The position numbers and the translations under genes are program-made. The notes below the pieces were generated by a model. It saw nothing but the letters and a program-made list of their open reading frames with translations, searched no databases and had not been told where the DNA came from. From the NCBI RefSeq assembly GCF_026339995.1, contig NZ_JAPEPT010000009.1, forward strand, positions 1-64,000: DNA of 64,000 bases, read 5' to 3'. Below are positions 36,965 through 43,367 of this stretch, one piece after another; positions within the stretch are counted from its first letter, which is position 1; the number at the start of each line of letters is the position of its first letter. The DNA comes from Streptomyces sp. NBC_01481. Lineage in GTDB: Bacteria; Actinomycetota; Actinomycetes; Streptomycetales; Streptomycetaceae.

Positions 36965-37381
36965 ATGAAATCCGAAATCGCCACCCCCACGGCTGAGTTC
37001 ACGCAACGCCTCAGCGCCACCCGCCGGGGCGCCCGCGTGGCCCGCCACCTCGCGGTCCACCAACTCGACGGCTGGGGCATCCCCTACGGCAGCGATCTCT
37101 CCGACTCGGCCGCACTGATCGTCGCCGAGCTGACAGCAAACGCGGTCACCCACGCCCGTGTCCCGGGCCGCGACTTCGAACTGCGCCTCACGCTCTGGCC
37201 GCTGACGCTCCGCATCGAGGTCTCGGACGCCCGAGGCGACCGCGAACCGATCCCGAGGCCGCCAACCCCAGACGAGGAGACGGGCCGCGGCCTGCTCCTG
37301 GTCGACGCGCTGGCCACGAACTGGGGCACGGCCGACCGCGTCGTCGGCAAGACGGTCTGGGCGGAACTGCCGTTGCCATGA
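36965..37381 (+). CDS. GHKL ATPase (anti-sigma-like), intact parent of two fragments
   Basis: A 138-residue HATPase_c_2 protein. The N-box is LIVAELTANAVTHA, the G1 box VSDARGDRE and the G2 box TGRGLLLVDALATNWG, ending in VGKTVWAELPLP. It is the third member of the XRE/DUF397 cassette, divergently transcribed from it. The start ATG at 36965 fits the expected length. Degenerate partial copies of its 3' half lie at 40809-41084 and 42729-42843, so it is the likely source or sister of those remnants. It probably binds a protein partner such as a sigma factor or DUF397 protein; this is family inference. Confidence 0.88.
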   Translation: MKSEIATPTAEFTQRLSATRRGARVARHLAVHQLDGWGIPYGSDLSDSAALIVAELTANAVTHARVPGRDFELRLTLWPLTLRIEVSDARGDREPIPRPPTPDEETGRGLLLVDALATNWGTADRVVGKTVWAELPLP

Positions 37382-37387
37382 GCCGAC

Positions 37388-37915
37388 TTACCGCGTCGGA
37401 GCGGCGGCCCACATGCTGATGCTCCACACATCTCCGTGTCCCAGCGACCGCCCGCGCGCTTCGTGGTCGTCGTTCACAATGACGGACACATTCACGTTCG
37501 CTGTGGCTGCGCGGTACTCAAGGAACCCACCCTGGTCGGTGACCCGCATGGAAGGAAGCCCCGGGACTTGCGAGAGCGCGTCCCGCAGTTCCTCCCAGGC
37601 GAGGTACTGCGGAAAGTCGACCTGCATGCTCTTGCGCCACTCTCTTGGCATGGAGCCGCCTGACGCCAGTCTGTGCAATTGGATTGAACAGTTGGCCATC
37701 ACCCACTCAGGGCCCGGGTTGAAGGAGAACTCAAAGAATCCATAGTCCCGCCGCAGCGAGAGACCAGACCGACAGGCATCGTCGATGAACTTGCAGTGGA
37801 TCGCTTCGTCGACTTGGCCGAGGGTCGATCCGACCCTCAGCCCGTGCAGCCGCCCCGTGGTGATGAAAGAGACAAGGAATGGAATCGCCTTCACGATCAG
37901 CTCTCTCCAGCGCAT
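37388..37915 (-). CDS. Hypothetical protein, possibly an immunity protein
   Basis: About 175 residues if started at ATG 37915 (MRWRELIVKAIPFL); a TTG at 38017 would add 34 residues. Features are LRVGSTLGQVDEAI, RRDYGFFEFSFNPGPEW and SISMWAA. It looks like a soluble mixed alpha/beta protein with no signal peptide. I do not recognise the family. The stop is only 7 bases from the end of the convergent ATPase gene. Small orphan proteins of this kind near polymorphic-toxin loci are often immunity proteins, but here that is only a guess from context. Confidence 0.55.
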   Translation of the reverse strand: MRWRELIVKAIPFLVSFITTGRLHGLRVGSTLGQVDEAIHCKFIDDACRSGLSLRRDYGFFEFSFNPGPEWVMANCSIQLHRLASGGSMPREWRKSMQVDFPQYLAWEELRDALSQVPGLPSMRVTDQGGFLEYRAATANVNVSVIVNDDHEARGRSLGHGDVWSISMWAAAPTR

Positions 37916-38029
37916 CGAAGGCCCCGTCGTGAGCGCCCGTAGGTTGATTCTCGCAGGGCAGCCCCAGCGAGTGGAGAGCAGCCGCTCGTGGCCGGAGTGG
38001 TCTACGTGCGGAGACAATCTGACACAAGA

Positions 38030-38356
38030 CTATTTTCCCCACGCCAGGATTCCCCCGACCGAGATCGTCAGCGTCATCAGATGTACCCAGGTCAGTAGCG
38101 GGCGCAAGCTTCGGCTCCAACTCGGCCGCTGGGGCGAGAACGCGGCGACCGAGCCGGACGCTGCACTGGCCAAGAAGGCCCACCAGGCGATGTCGAGGGA
38201 GTAATGGAGGCCGGTGCAGCCTCCCTTGGTGCAGCGCTCGAGCATGAGGACGCAGGCAATGACATTGGCGGGGACGAGGCCCACAAGCCCCGCCCGGGCT
38301 TGCAGCCGCGATCGCCGGACGTCAGCCAAGTGCGGTGGGAGGGAAACGTCGTGCAT
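38030..38356 (-). CDS. Small membrane protein
   Basis: A 108-residue protein with three hydrophobic segments: AGLVGLVPANVIACVLML, SLDIAWWAFLASAASGSVAAF and LLTWVHLMTLTISVGGILAW. The loop CTKGGCTG after the first helix resembles the loop GRCLTYGEGCG in the small membrane protein at 40276, and the two share general topology, so they may be distant paralogues. Function unknown. Confidence 0.55.
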   Translation of the reverse strand: MHDVSLPPHLADVRRSRLQARAGLVGLVPANVIACVLMLERCTKGGCTGLHYSLDIAWWAFLASAASGSVAAFSPQRPSWSRSLRPLLTWVHLMTLTISVGGILAWGK

Positions 38357-38586
38357 GCCGCCAGTAGGCCATGGTCGGCGCCCGGAAGATCCGCGCGGAT
38401 ACTCATCCGCTACTCAAAAGGCCCTTGAACTCCAGGCTCCGAGCTCCGAGCCCTGTTTGTGAGGAATGGTTGGTGGATTGAACCCACCCACCCTCCCCAA
38501 CGCCCCTGATGGCCACCGGTGTTGACTTTCGGTGTTCAAGTTGCCACGCGCTGTCATATGCCTCTAGCGTTCATAGCAACAAACAA

Positions 38587-38616
38587 CCCCGACCGGTGTT
38601 CGAGCACCGGCCGGGG
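38587..38616. repeat. Hairpin upstream of the HTH gene
   Basis: CCCCGACCGGTG and CACCGGCCGGGG pair with one mismatch around TTCGAG. It sits 34 bases before the GTG of the helix-turn-helix gene and could be an operator or a terminator of upstream transcription. The rest of 38357-38586 shows no gene. Confidence 0.5.
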
Positions 38617-38649
38617 TCTGACCTCCAAGATCGAACTAGGACCGATCTC

Positions 38650-39561
38650 GTGGCTTACATCAACTCTAGCTGTGCCCTGCCCGCGCCCGCTCACCCCATG
38701 GCCAGCCCCGGCTACGGCAAGCGCCCCGCACCCGATCAATCCCCCTCCCGCAGCGGCGACTTCGCGCACCTGCCTGAGCGGGAAGCGGCCGTCGCCGTCT
38801 TCATCGATCGCCTCCCCGAAGGCGCGGCGATGGACCACAAGACTCTTGCCAAACACATCGCCGGCTACGGCCAGGCGGCGATCCGCAGTGCGCTCAAGGC
38901 GCTCACGAACGCGGGCCATCTGCGCCGGATCAAGGAGAAGGTGGTCCGCGACGACGGGGAGCGCTGGGTGACGCGTACGTACTGGTCGCGTACCGCCCGC
39001 AGTGCCGACTGGTGGCAAAAGTTCTGCCGGAGCGTACGAGGCGTGATGCTCGACGCCCCGGGCGGTACCCCTGACGACCAGCCGGCAGCCGCCGAGCCCG
39101 CACGGGAGCGCACCACTGCCTACCGGACCCTTGCCGCCCTCGGCCGTACCAACCCTCGGATGACCCTCTCTGCCGCCGACTGCGAGCGGCTGGAACCTCT
39201 CGCCGCGACCTGGCTGACGTACGGCGCGAGCGTGCAGCACCTGATCCGTGCCCTCACTGACGGACTGCCCGATGCGATCCACAACCCGGCAGGGATCGCG
39301 AAACGACGACTGGAGGACAAGATGCCGCCCAAGCCTGCCCGTGAGCCCGAGACCGTGCTGCACAGCGTCATGATCTGCACGTTCTGTGAAACGACCGAGG
39401 AAGACGAGCCGCTGATCAACGGCATGTGCGAGGCATGTCGCAGCGAGGACGAGGACGACATCCCGGCCAAGTTCCGCCCCGGCCCCCGTCCGGCGGACGT
39501 GGCTGCGCACGCCGACGCCGCGCGTGTCGCGGCCGGACTGCCGCCGAGGAGTCGCGGATGA
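38650..39561 (+). CDS. Winged-helix protein with C-terminal zinc ribbon
   Basis: A protein of about 303 residues; GTG 38650 after AGGA is preferred, with ATG 38698 as an alternative. Residues 40-95 form a winged helix (LPEGAAMDHKTLAKHIAGYGQ then IRSALKALTNAGHLRRIKEKV). A helical middle follows (LEPLAATWLTYGASVQHLIRALT DGLP, near 195-222). The C-terminus has a CxxC...CxxC pair (CTFC and CEAC) that can bind zinc. Such proteins recur in Streptomyces accessory regions and resemble phage or plasmid replication/regulatory proteins. The Uma2 gene follows closely. Confidence 0.75.
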   Translation: MAYINSSCALPAPAHPMASPGYGKRPAPDQSPSRSGDFAHLPEREAAVAVFIDRLPEGAAMDHKTLAKHIAGYGQAAIRSALKALTNAGHLRRIKEKVVRDDGERWVTRTYWSRTARSADWWQKFCRSVRGVMLDAPGGTPDDQPAAAEPARERTTAYRTLAALGRTNPRMTLSAADCERLEPLAATWLTYGASVQHLIRALTDGLPDAIHNPAGIAKRRLEDKMPPKPAREPETVLHSVMICTFCETTEEDEPLINGMCEACRSEDEDDIPAKFRPGPRPADVAAHADAARVAAGLPPRSRG

Positions 39562-39611
39562 GCGTGCAGGAGGCGCCGGTCAGGGCACCATGGAGGGGAG
39601 GAGGCGACGCC

Positions 39612-40199
39612 ATGACCCCCAGGACCACCCCCCGGCCGTCCCGGCCCCAGATGTCGGTCGAAGAGTTCGAGGAACTCGCCCGCCGTTCGCCAGAGATGGT
39701 GCGGCTGGAGTTCATCCAGGGAAAGGTCCAGGTCAAGCCCGTGCCGGACGGTGTCCACGGAGCCATCATGATGTGGCTCCTCGAACAGTGCATGCAGCAC
39801 CTCCCTGATCATCGCCTCTACCCCGAGCAAGGCCTGAAGGTCGAGACGTACCGCAGAGGGCGGGCCCGTCCGGACGGCGCTCTCGCGCCCATCGACCACT
39901 TCGTCCCGCAGGGCGAGTGGGCCGAGCCGGGTGGCGTGCTGATGACCGTCGAGGTCACCTCGCACGACCCCGACACCGACCAGCGCGACCGCGTCGAGAA
40001 GCCGGACGGCTACGCGGCGGCAGGTATCCCGGTCTACCTCCTCGTCGACCGTGACGCCTGCTCGGTCACCGTCCATGCCGAACCCGAGGGCGGCTCGTAC
40101 CGAAGCATCACCACGCGCCCCTTCGGCGCCGTTGTTGAGCTCCCCGACCCTGTCGGGATCACTCTGGAGACGCAGAGGCTCAAGGACTACACCGAGTGA
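39612..40199 (+). CDS. Uma2 family endonuclease-like protein
   Basis: A 195-residue Uma2 (DUF820) protein with a PD-(D/E)XK nuclease-like fold. Seen are MSVEEFEELARRSPE, LEFIQGKVQVKP, RPDGALAP (active-site Asp region), LMTVEVTSHDPDTDQRDRVE (Glu of EVxS) and KPDGYAAAGIPVYLLVDRD. The ATG at 39612 after GGGGAGGAGG is preferred; ATG 39558, overlapping the previous stop, would add 18 residues. Uma2 genes are abundant in actinobacteria and cyanobacteria without a settled role. A 33-bp exact copy of its 3' part (40094-40126) occurs at 42254-42286. Confidence 0.9.
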   Translation: MTPRTTPRPSRPQMSVEEFEELARRSPEMVRLEFIQGKVQVKPVPDGVHGAIMMWLLEQCMQHLPDHRLYPEQGLKVETYRRGRARPDGALAPIDHFVPQGEWAEPGGVLMTVEVTSHDPDTDQRDRVEKPDGYAAAGIPVYLLVDRDACSVTVHAEPEGGSYRSITTRPFGAVVELPDPVGITLETQRLKDYTE

Positions 40200-40275
40200 T
40201 GGGGAAGCGAGTTGAGTACGCGGATGAGTAGCTGGACGGATCTTCGGCGGCGCAGCCTGTGGCGAACTGGGGAGC

Positions 40276-40623
40276 ATGAATGAAGCTCCAGCCATCCCCG
40301 CCCGGACCAGCGACCGGCAATGGCGCCGTCCGGCCTACCTCGGGCTGGTGACGCTGCTCCCGACCGCGATTCTCGCGTGGCTCCCCCTCCTGATGTCCGA
40401 ACGCTTCGGACGCTGTCTGACTTACGGGGAGGGGTGCGGAGCGAGCTACAACACGCTGGGTAGCGTGGCAGGGTACGCGTTCTGGGGAAGCGCAGCAGCG
40501 GGAGTCGCGGCGCTGATCGTGTACCCGACGGCTGGTTGGGCGCGGCCCGTGCGGAAGTCGCTCGTCCTCACCCAGCTCGCGCTGCAGCTCGTCACTGCGA
40601 CGGCGATCCTCGCCATGGCCTGA
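40276..40623 (+). CDS. Small membrane protein
   Basis: A 115-residue protein with three hydrophobic stretches: LGLVTLLPTAILAWLPLLM, LGSVAGYAFWGSAAAGVAALI and LALQLVTATAILAMA. A Cys-containing loop (RCLTYGEGCGASYN) follows the first helix. It is preceded by GGGGAGC. It resembles the small membrane protein at 38030-38356 in layout. Function unknown. Immediately downstream begins a fragment of fbiC. Confidence 0.6.
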   Translation: MNEAPAIPARTSDRQWRRPAYLGLVTLLPTAILAWLPLLMSERFGRCLTYGEGCGASYNTLGSVAGYAFWGSAAAGVAALIVYPTAGWARPVRKSLVLTQLALQLVTATAILAMA

Positions 40624-40627
40624 TCCG

Positions 40628-40807
40628 CCGAGAACGCCATGCGCCGCGCCCGCAAGCGAGCCAGGGACGGGGGCTGGATGTCGCCGGATCTGCCGCGCGG
40701 TTGCAGGCGCGCGGGGGCAACCTCGTCGATCTGTGTGCGTCGCGATGCCGGGCGGCCCCGGGGCATCACGTACTGGAAGAGCGTTTTCATTCCGCTCAAC
40801 CGGCTGC
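40628..40807 (+). pseudogene. Degenerate fragment of the fbiC 5' region
   Basis: This segment matches fbiC codons about 15-84 (50092-50300). CCGAGAACGCCATGCGCCGC is identical at both places, as is GACCTCGTCGATCTGTGTGC apart from one base. The end ATCACGTACT...AAGAGCGT...TTCATTCCGCTCA is nearly the same. A stretch of roughly 30 bases is missing and the frame is broken. It stops just before the first radical-SAM cysteine motif and is joined directly to an ATPase gene fragment. Confidence 0.85.
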
Positions 40808-40808
40808 A

Positions 40809-41084
40809 CCGACTCGGCGACACTGATCGCCTCCGAGCTGATAGCCAACGCAGCCAGCTACGCCCGTCCAGGGCCGTGACGTCGAACTACGTCTCACGCT
40901 CTGGCCGATGAGGCTCCGCGTCGAGGCTCGGACGCCCGAGGCGACCGCGAGCCCGAGCGCTGCCCCCGACCCGGGATGCAGAGTCGGGCCGGGGGCTCCT
41001 GCTGGTGGAGGCGCTGGCCACGTCCTGGGGTACGAAGGACCGCGTCGTCGGCAAGACCATCTGGGCGGAATTGCCGCTGCCATG
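40809..41084 (+). pseudogene. Degenerate 3' half of the GHKL ATPase gene
   Basis: GACTCGGC.ACACTGATCG through CCATGAGCCGACTTAC parallels 37099-37392 of the intact ATPase gene, including bases beyond its stop. Recognisable remnants are CTCACGCTCTGGCCG and CGCGTCGTCGGCAAGAC. Several indels break the frame. The junction with the fbiC fragment lies at about 40805-40811. Confidence 0.85.
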
Positions 41085-41227
41085 AGCCGACTTACACCCC
41101 TTGACGGAATCAGCTGCCCGGCATCTCCCCGACCGCGTCAGCAGGCGAGGCAGCGCCTGCCCCATCCACGCATCCGTTGGTCGCTGACCGATCGATACCT
41201 GATGAACGTGGTTGGTAGTGTCCGACC

Positions 41228-41572
41228 GTGACCTTGACGGACCTCAGTGAGGGCTTTCGTGACGACGCTCAGCGGCGACGTGTCCGGGCAATAATCCATG
41301 ATCGGCTCGCAGACGACCGGGAGCCGCAAGAGTGCCGCTATCTCATGCGTTTTTGGTGGCAGCTGGGCATGCCGTACCAGGAGGTGTCGGTTGAGCAGCT
41401 CAGGGTGAACGTCCGCAAGCCGAAGCTGGACGTTGTCGAAGAGCTGATCAGCGCCATCAGGACCTCCCATGATCGGGTCGATGCCTGGGTTGTCACCACG
41501 CAACAAACGTTTCCCGTGATTCACGATCGCGGCTTCATGGCTGACTCCGACCGACAACGGCTGGCTCAGTGA
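41228..41572 (+). CDS. Hypothetical protein
   Basis: A 114-residue soluble protein from GTG 41228, with RAIIHDRLADDREPQECRYL, FWWQLGMPYQEVSVEQLRV and DRVDAWVVTTQQTFP as its more conserved-looking parts. Base use is less GC-biased than in neighbouring core genes. It has no signal peptide or membrane helix. The family is not recognised. In this accessory zone next to an RHS toxin locus an orphan immunity or antitoxin role is possible, but there is no direct evidence. Confidence 0.45.
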   Translation: MTLTDLSEGFRDDAQRRRVRAIIHDRLADDREPQECRYLMRFWWQLGMPYQEVSVEQLRVNVRKPKLDVVEELISAIRTSHDRVDAWVVTTQQTFPVIHDRGFMADSDRQRLAQ

Positions 41573-41766
41573 ACTGAGTTGTCGGTGGGTGATGAGGCAG
41601 CAGGCCCGTTGAAGGAACGCTTCGTACATGTCGCAACGTCGTCCCGGCGGGCGTCGGCGCCGGGAAGCAATGCAGCCAGGCGAAGCCCTCTCGATCACCA
41701 ACTTGTAGGCGCTCAGGCAAGTGCCGTGCCGGGTCCCGCGCCGGGCGATGGCTCGGGAACAGACGG

Positions 41767-41838
41767 TGGGGCGGTGGGAATCGAACCCACGGCCGGCGGA
41801 TAACAGGCTCCCGGACGCTGTTCGGCCGCGTCGCCACA
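41767..41838 (-). tRNA. Degenerate tRNA-like sequence (pseudo-tRNA candidate)
   Basis: A 72-base stretch has tRNA proportions. The acceptor strands TGTGGCG and CGCCCCA pair at six of seven positions. The T-arm is perfect (GTGGG-TTCGATT-CCCAC). The spacing for D, anticodon and variable arms is correct. The anticodon arm pairs poorly (around CTGTTAT), so the anticodon, perhaps GTT, is uncertain. It is likely a decayed tRNA or a 3' tRNA remnant such as integrative elements leave. The rest of 41573-41927 shows nothing else. Confidence 0.45.
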
Positions 41839-41927
41839 AGACGGTTGGACCGAACTGCCTCTGCTGACCACTTCTCCGCCACGGAAGATGGCTGCCGCTT
41901 TCTGGTCGATGGAACCCGCCAAAGCTG

Positions 41928-42188
41928 TCACACGCGCTTGCGCAGCTCCCGCGCGATGTCGATGTCCTTCTGAAGTGCACTGAGCCGGGGAGGGGTTCTG
42001 GAGTCGTCCAGGACAACCGCGTGCAGGCGATCGCCGACCTGTGGAGGTGCTACATCCGCGGACCACCGGGAGGGATGTTTGACCTGGTCGATGAAGCCAA
42101 TGATGCCGTCCGCGTCGACTCGTGATCCGACGGGGGCGACGGCCGTGATCGTCACGTCGACTTCCTGGTGATTCACCAGCCGCGCCAT
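41928..42188 (-). CDS. Small S1/OB-like hypothetical protein
   Basis: An 86-residue protein from ATG 42188 (MARLVNHQEVDVTITAVA). The alternation VDVTITAV, GIIGFIDQVKHP, PPQVGDRLHAVVLD resembles an S1/OB-fold barrel: entry strand, GxxGF loop, then VGDxLxAVV. If so it would bind RNA or DNA. The sequence ends with a basic helix. A start 27 bases further upstream is possible. It lies between the tRNA-like sequence and a Uma2 fragment. Confidence 0.5.
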   Translation of the reverse strand: MARLVNHQEVDVTITAVAPVGSRVDADGIIGFIDQVKHPSRWSADVAPPQVGDRLHAVVLDDSRTPPRLSALQKDIDIARELRKRV

Positions 42189-42253
42189 CAGGGATCTCCA
42201 TGCCTTCGGACCCAAGGTCTATGTCGGGCCAGCTCGTTGAACCTGTCCAGTTG

Positions 42254-42286
42254 CTCGTACCGAAGCATCACCACGCGCCCCTTCGG
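42254..42286 (+). repeat. 33-bp exact copy of part of the Uma2 gene
   Basis: The sequence is identical to 40094-40126 in the Uma2 gene, starting CTCGTACCGAAGCATCACCA, and diverges on both sides. It is a further gene fragment in the accessory zone. Confidence 0.9.
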
Positions 42287-42354
42287 CCGACGTTGTCGAC
42301 CAGGCTGCGCCCGAGCGGCTGCTCACTCAGGTCGCCGGCGGGCGCTGGCAATCC

Positions 42355-42684
42355 TTAAGCGGTCTCTAGTAGGTCATTCATATAATCTCTGAGGCCGGTT
42401 GGCAGCGTACTGAGGTCGATCTCCCGGAGGTGCCCGAGACTCTCGGCATCGGTAAATCCGCCTGCACCAAGTTCCAGCAGTGCATTTAGTTGTGACTCCA
42501 GAGCAGCGATGTCGGACTCGCATGCTGCAGAGATTGACAGTGCACCGACCAGGAGTTTCGCGTCCGTTGAGGAGTAACTGCCGAGCCAGTCCGGAACTCT
42601 GTCCGCGCAGAGCTTGCGCTGTCGAGGATCCCTGTCAGTGACTTGGCGAACAAGGTCCATCAACTGGTTGGCGCGCAGAGGCAT
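42355..42684 (-). CDS. Hypothetical helical protein, possible immunity protein
   Basis: A 109-residue, acidic, all-helical protein: ANQLMDLVRQVTDRDPRQRKL, SSTDAKLLVGALSISAACESD, LESQLNALLELGAGGFTDAE and GLRDYMNDLLETA. Its HEAT-like pattern and small size fit the style of immunity proteins found near RHS toxins, and it is the second gene beyond the toxin on the same strand. The family is not recognised with certainty. It is separated from the next gene by an ATPase fragment. Confidence 0.5.
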   Translation of the reverse strand: MPLRANQLMDLVRQVTDRDPRQRKLCADRVPDWLGSYSSTDAKLLVGALSISAACESDIAALESQLNALLELGAGGFTDAESLGHLREIDLSTLPTGLRDYMNDLLETA

Positions 42685-42728
42685 GTGTCATTTTCCGTGA
42701 ACTAGTAGGGGAGCTCGGCCTAAGGACA

Positions 42729-42843
42729 ACCCCCGACGCGGAGACGGGCCGCGGCCTGCTCTTGGTCGACGCGCTCGCCTGAAGTGGCACGGCGGACCGT
42801 GTCGTCGGCAAGACGGTCTGGCCGGAACTGGCCCTGCCATGAG
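42729..42843 (+). pseudogene. Second fragment of the GHKL ATPase 3' end
   Basis: GGAGACGGGCCGCGGCCTGC to GCCATGAG matches 37276-37382 of the intact ATPase gene. It contains a premature TGA and a deletion. It ends 46 bases before the immunity gene, mirroring how the intact ATPase ends beside the orphan gene at 37388. Confidence 0.85.
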
Positions 42844-42888
42844 ACATGGAGGGTTTGCTGTCCCGAATGGGTTCGCGACTGGAAACAA

Positions 42889-43302
42889 TTAGAGGTCTTC
42901 TGGGAGTGAACTCAGGAACTCCTCAGCTTCTGACTCGATGTATGGCGAGAGGTCCTTGAGTATCCTCAAAATGTCCTTCAGCTCACGGGCCAGCTCCGGC
43001 GTGGCATGCCACGCCGCCGAGCGCCGAGTCAGGACTGCGGACAGTAGATCGTCGTCGTAGAAGCCTCCTCTCGATTGGTCGGGTGCGGTGTTGCGCAGAA
43101 TCTCCAGTGCCAGCGGTAGGAGCCATGGCAACCCAACGTCCTGGCCGATAAGACGTCTTAGCTCATCGGCTGTCAGGCTCCCGATAGGGCGTTTCCGCAA
43201 CTCGTGCACGGCCTTCACCAGCCCGGTTGCATCGGGTGGCGGATCTGGCCACCTATGACCTTCGAGCCCTTCCAAAGAGCGTTCGCGGTCGATGTGATTC
43301 AT
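42889..43302 (-). CDS. CdiI_2-like immunity protein
   Basis: A 137-residue protein from ATG 43302 (MNHIDRERSLEGLEGHRWP). LRKRPIGSLTADELRRLIGQ, LPLALEILRNTAPDQSRGG and FYDDDLLSAVLTRR match my memory of the contact-dependent-inhibition immunity family CdiI_2. It lies just downstream of the RHS toxin gene on the same strand. An in-frame GTG at 43371 overlaps the toxin stop, so translation may be coupled even if the family start is at 43302. It is expected to bind and block the C-terminal toxin domain in the cytoplasm. Confidence 0.75.
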   Translation of the reverse strand: MNHIDRERSLEGLEGHRWPDPPPDATGLVKAVHELRKRPIGSLTADELRRLIGQDVGLPWLLPLALEILRNTAPDQSRGGFYDDDLLSAVLTRRSAAWHATPELARELKDILRILKDLSPYIESEAEEFLSSLPEDL

Positions 43303-43367
43303 GGGAGTCTCTCGCAGATCGGGTGTATGGAGCGGTGGAAGGCTTTCCATCAGGCGTGCCGATGGAA

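Noticed and set aside
38464..38490. Possible tRNA T-arm on the minus strand (GGTTCAAT-like)
   Set aside because: The 5-bp stem places the loop one base out of register for a T-loop and no acceptor stem or other arms can be drawn.
42254..43302. Insertion sequence or transposase explaining the fragments
   Set aside because: No transposase motif, terminal inverted repeats or target duplications could be seen anywhere in 37-43 kb.
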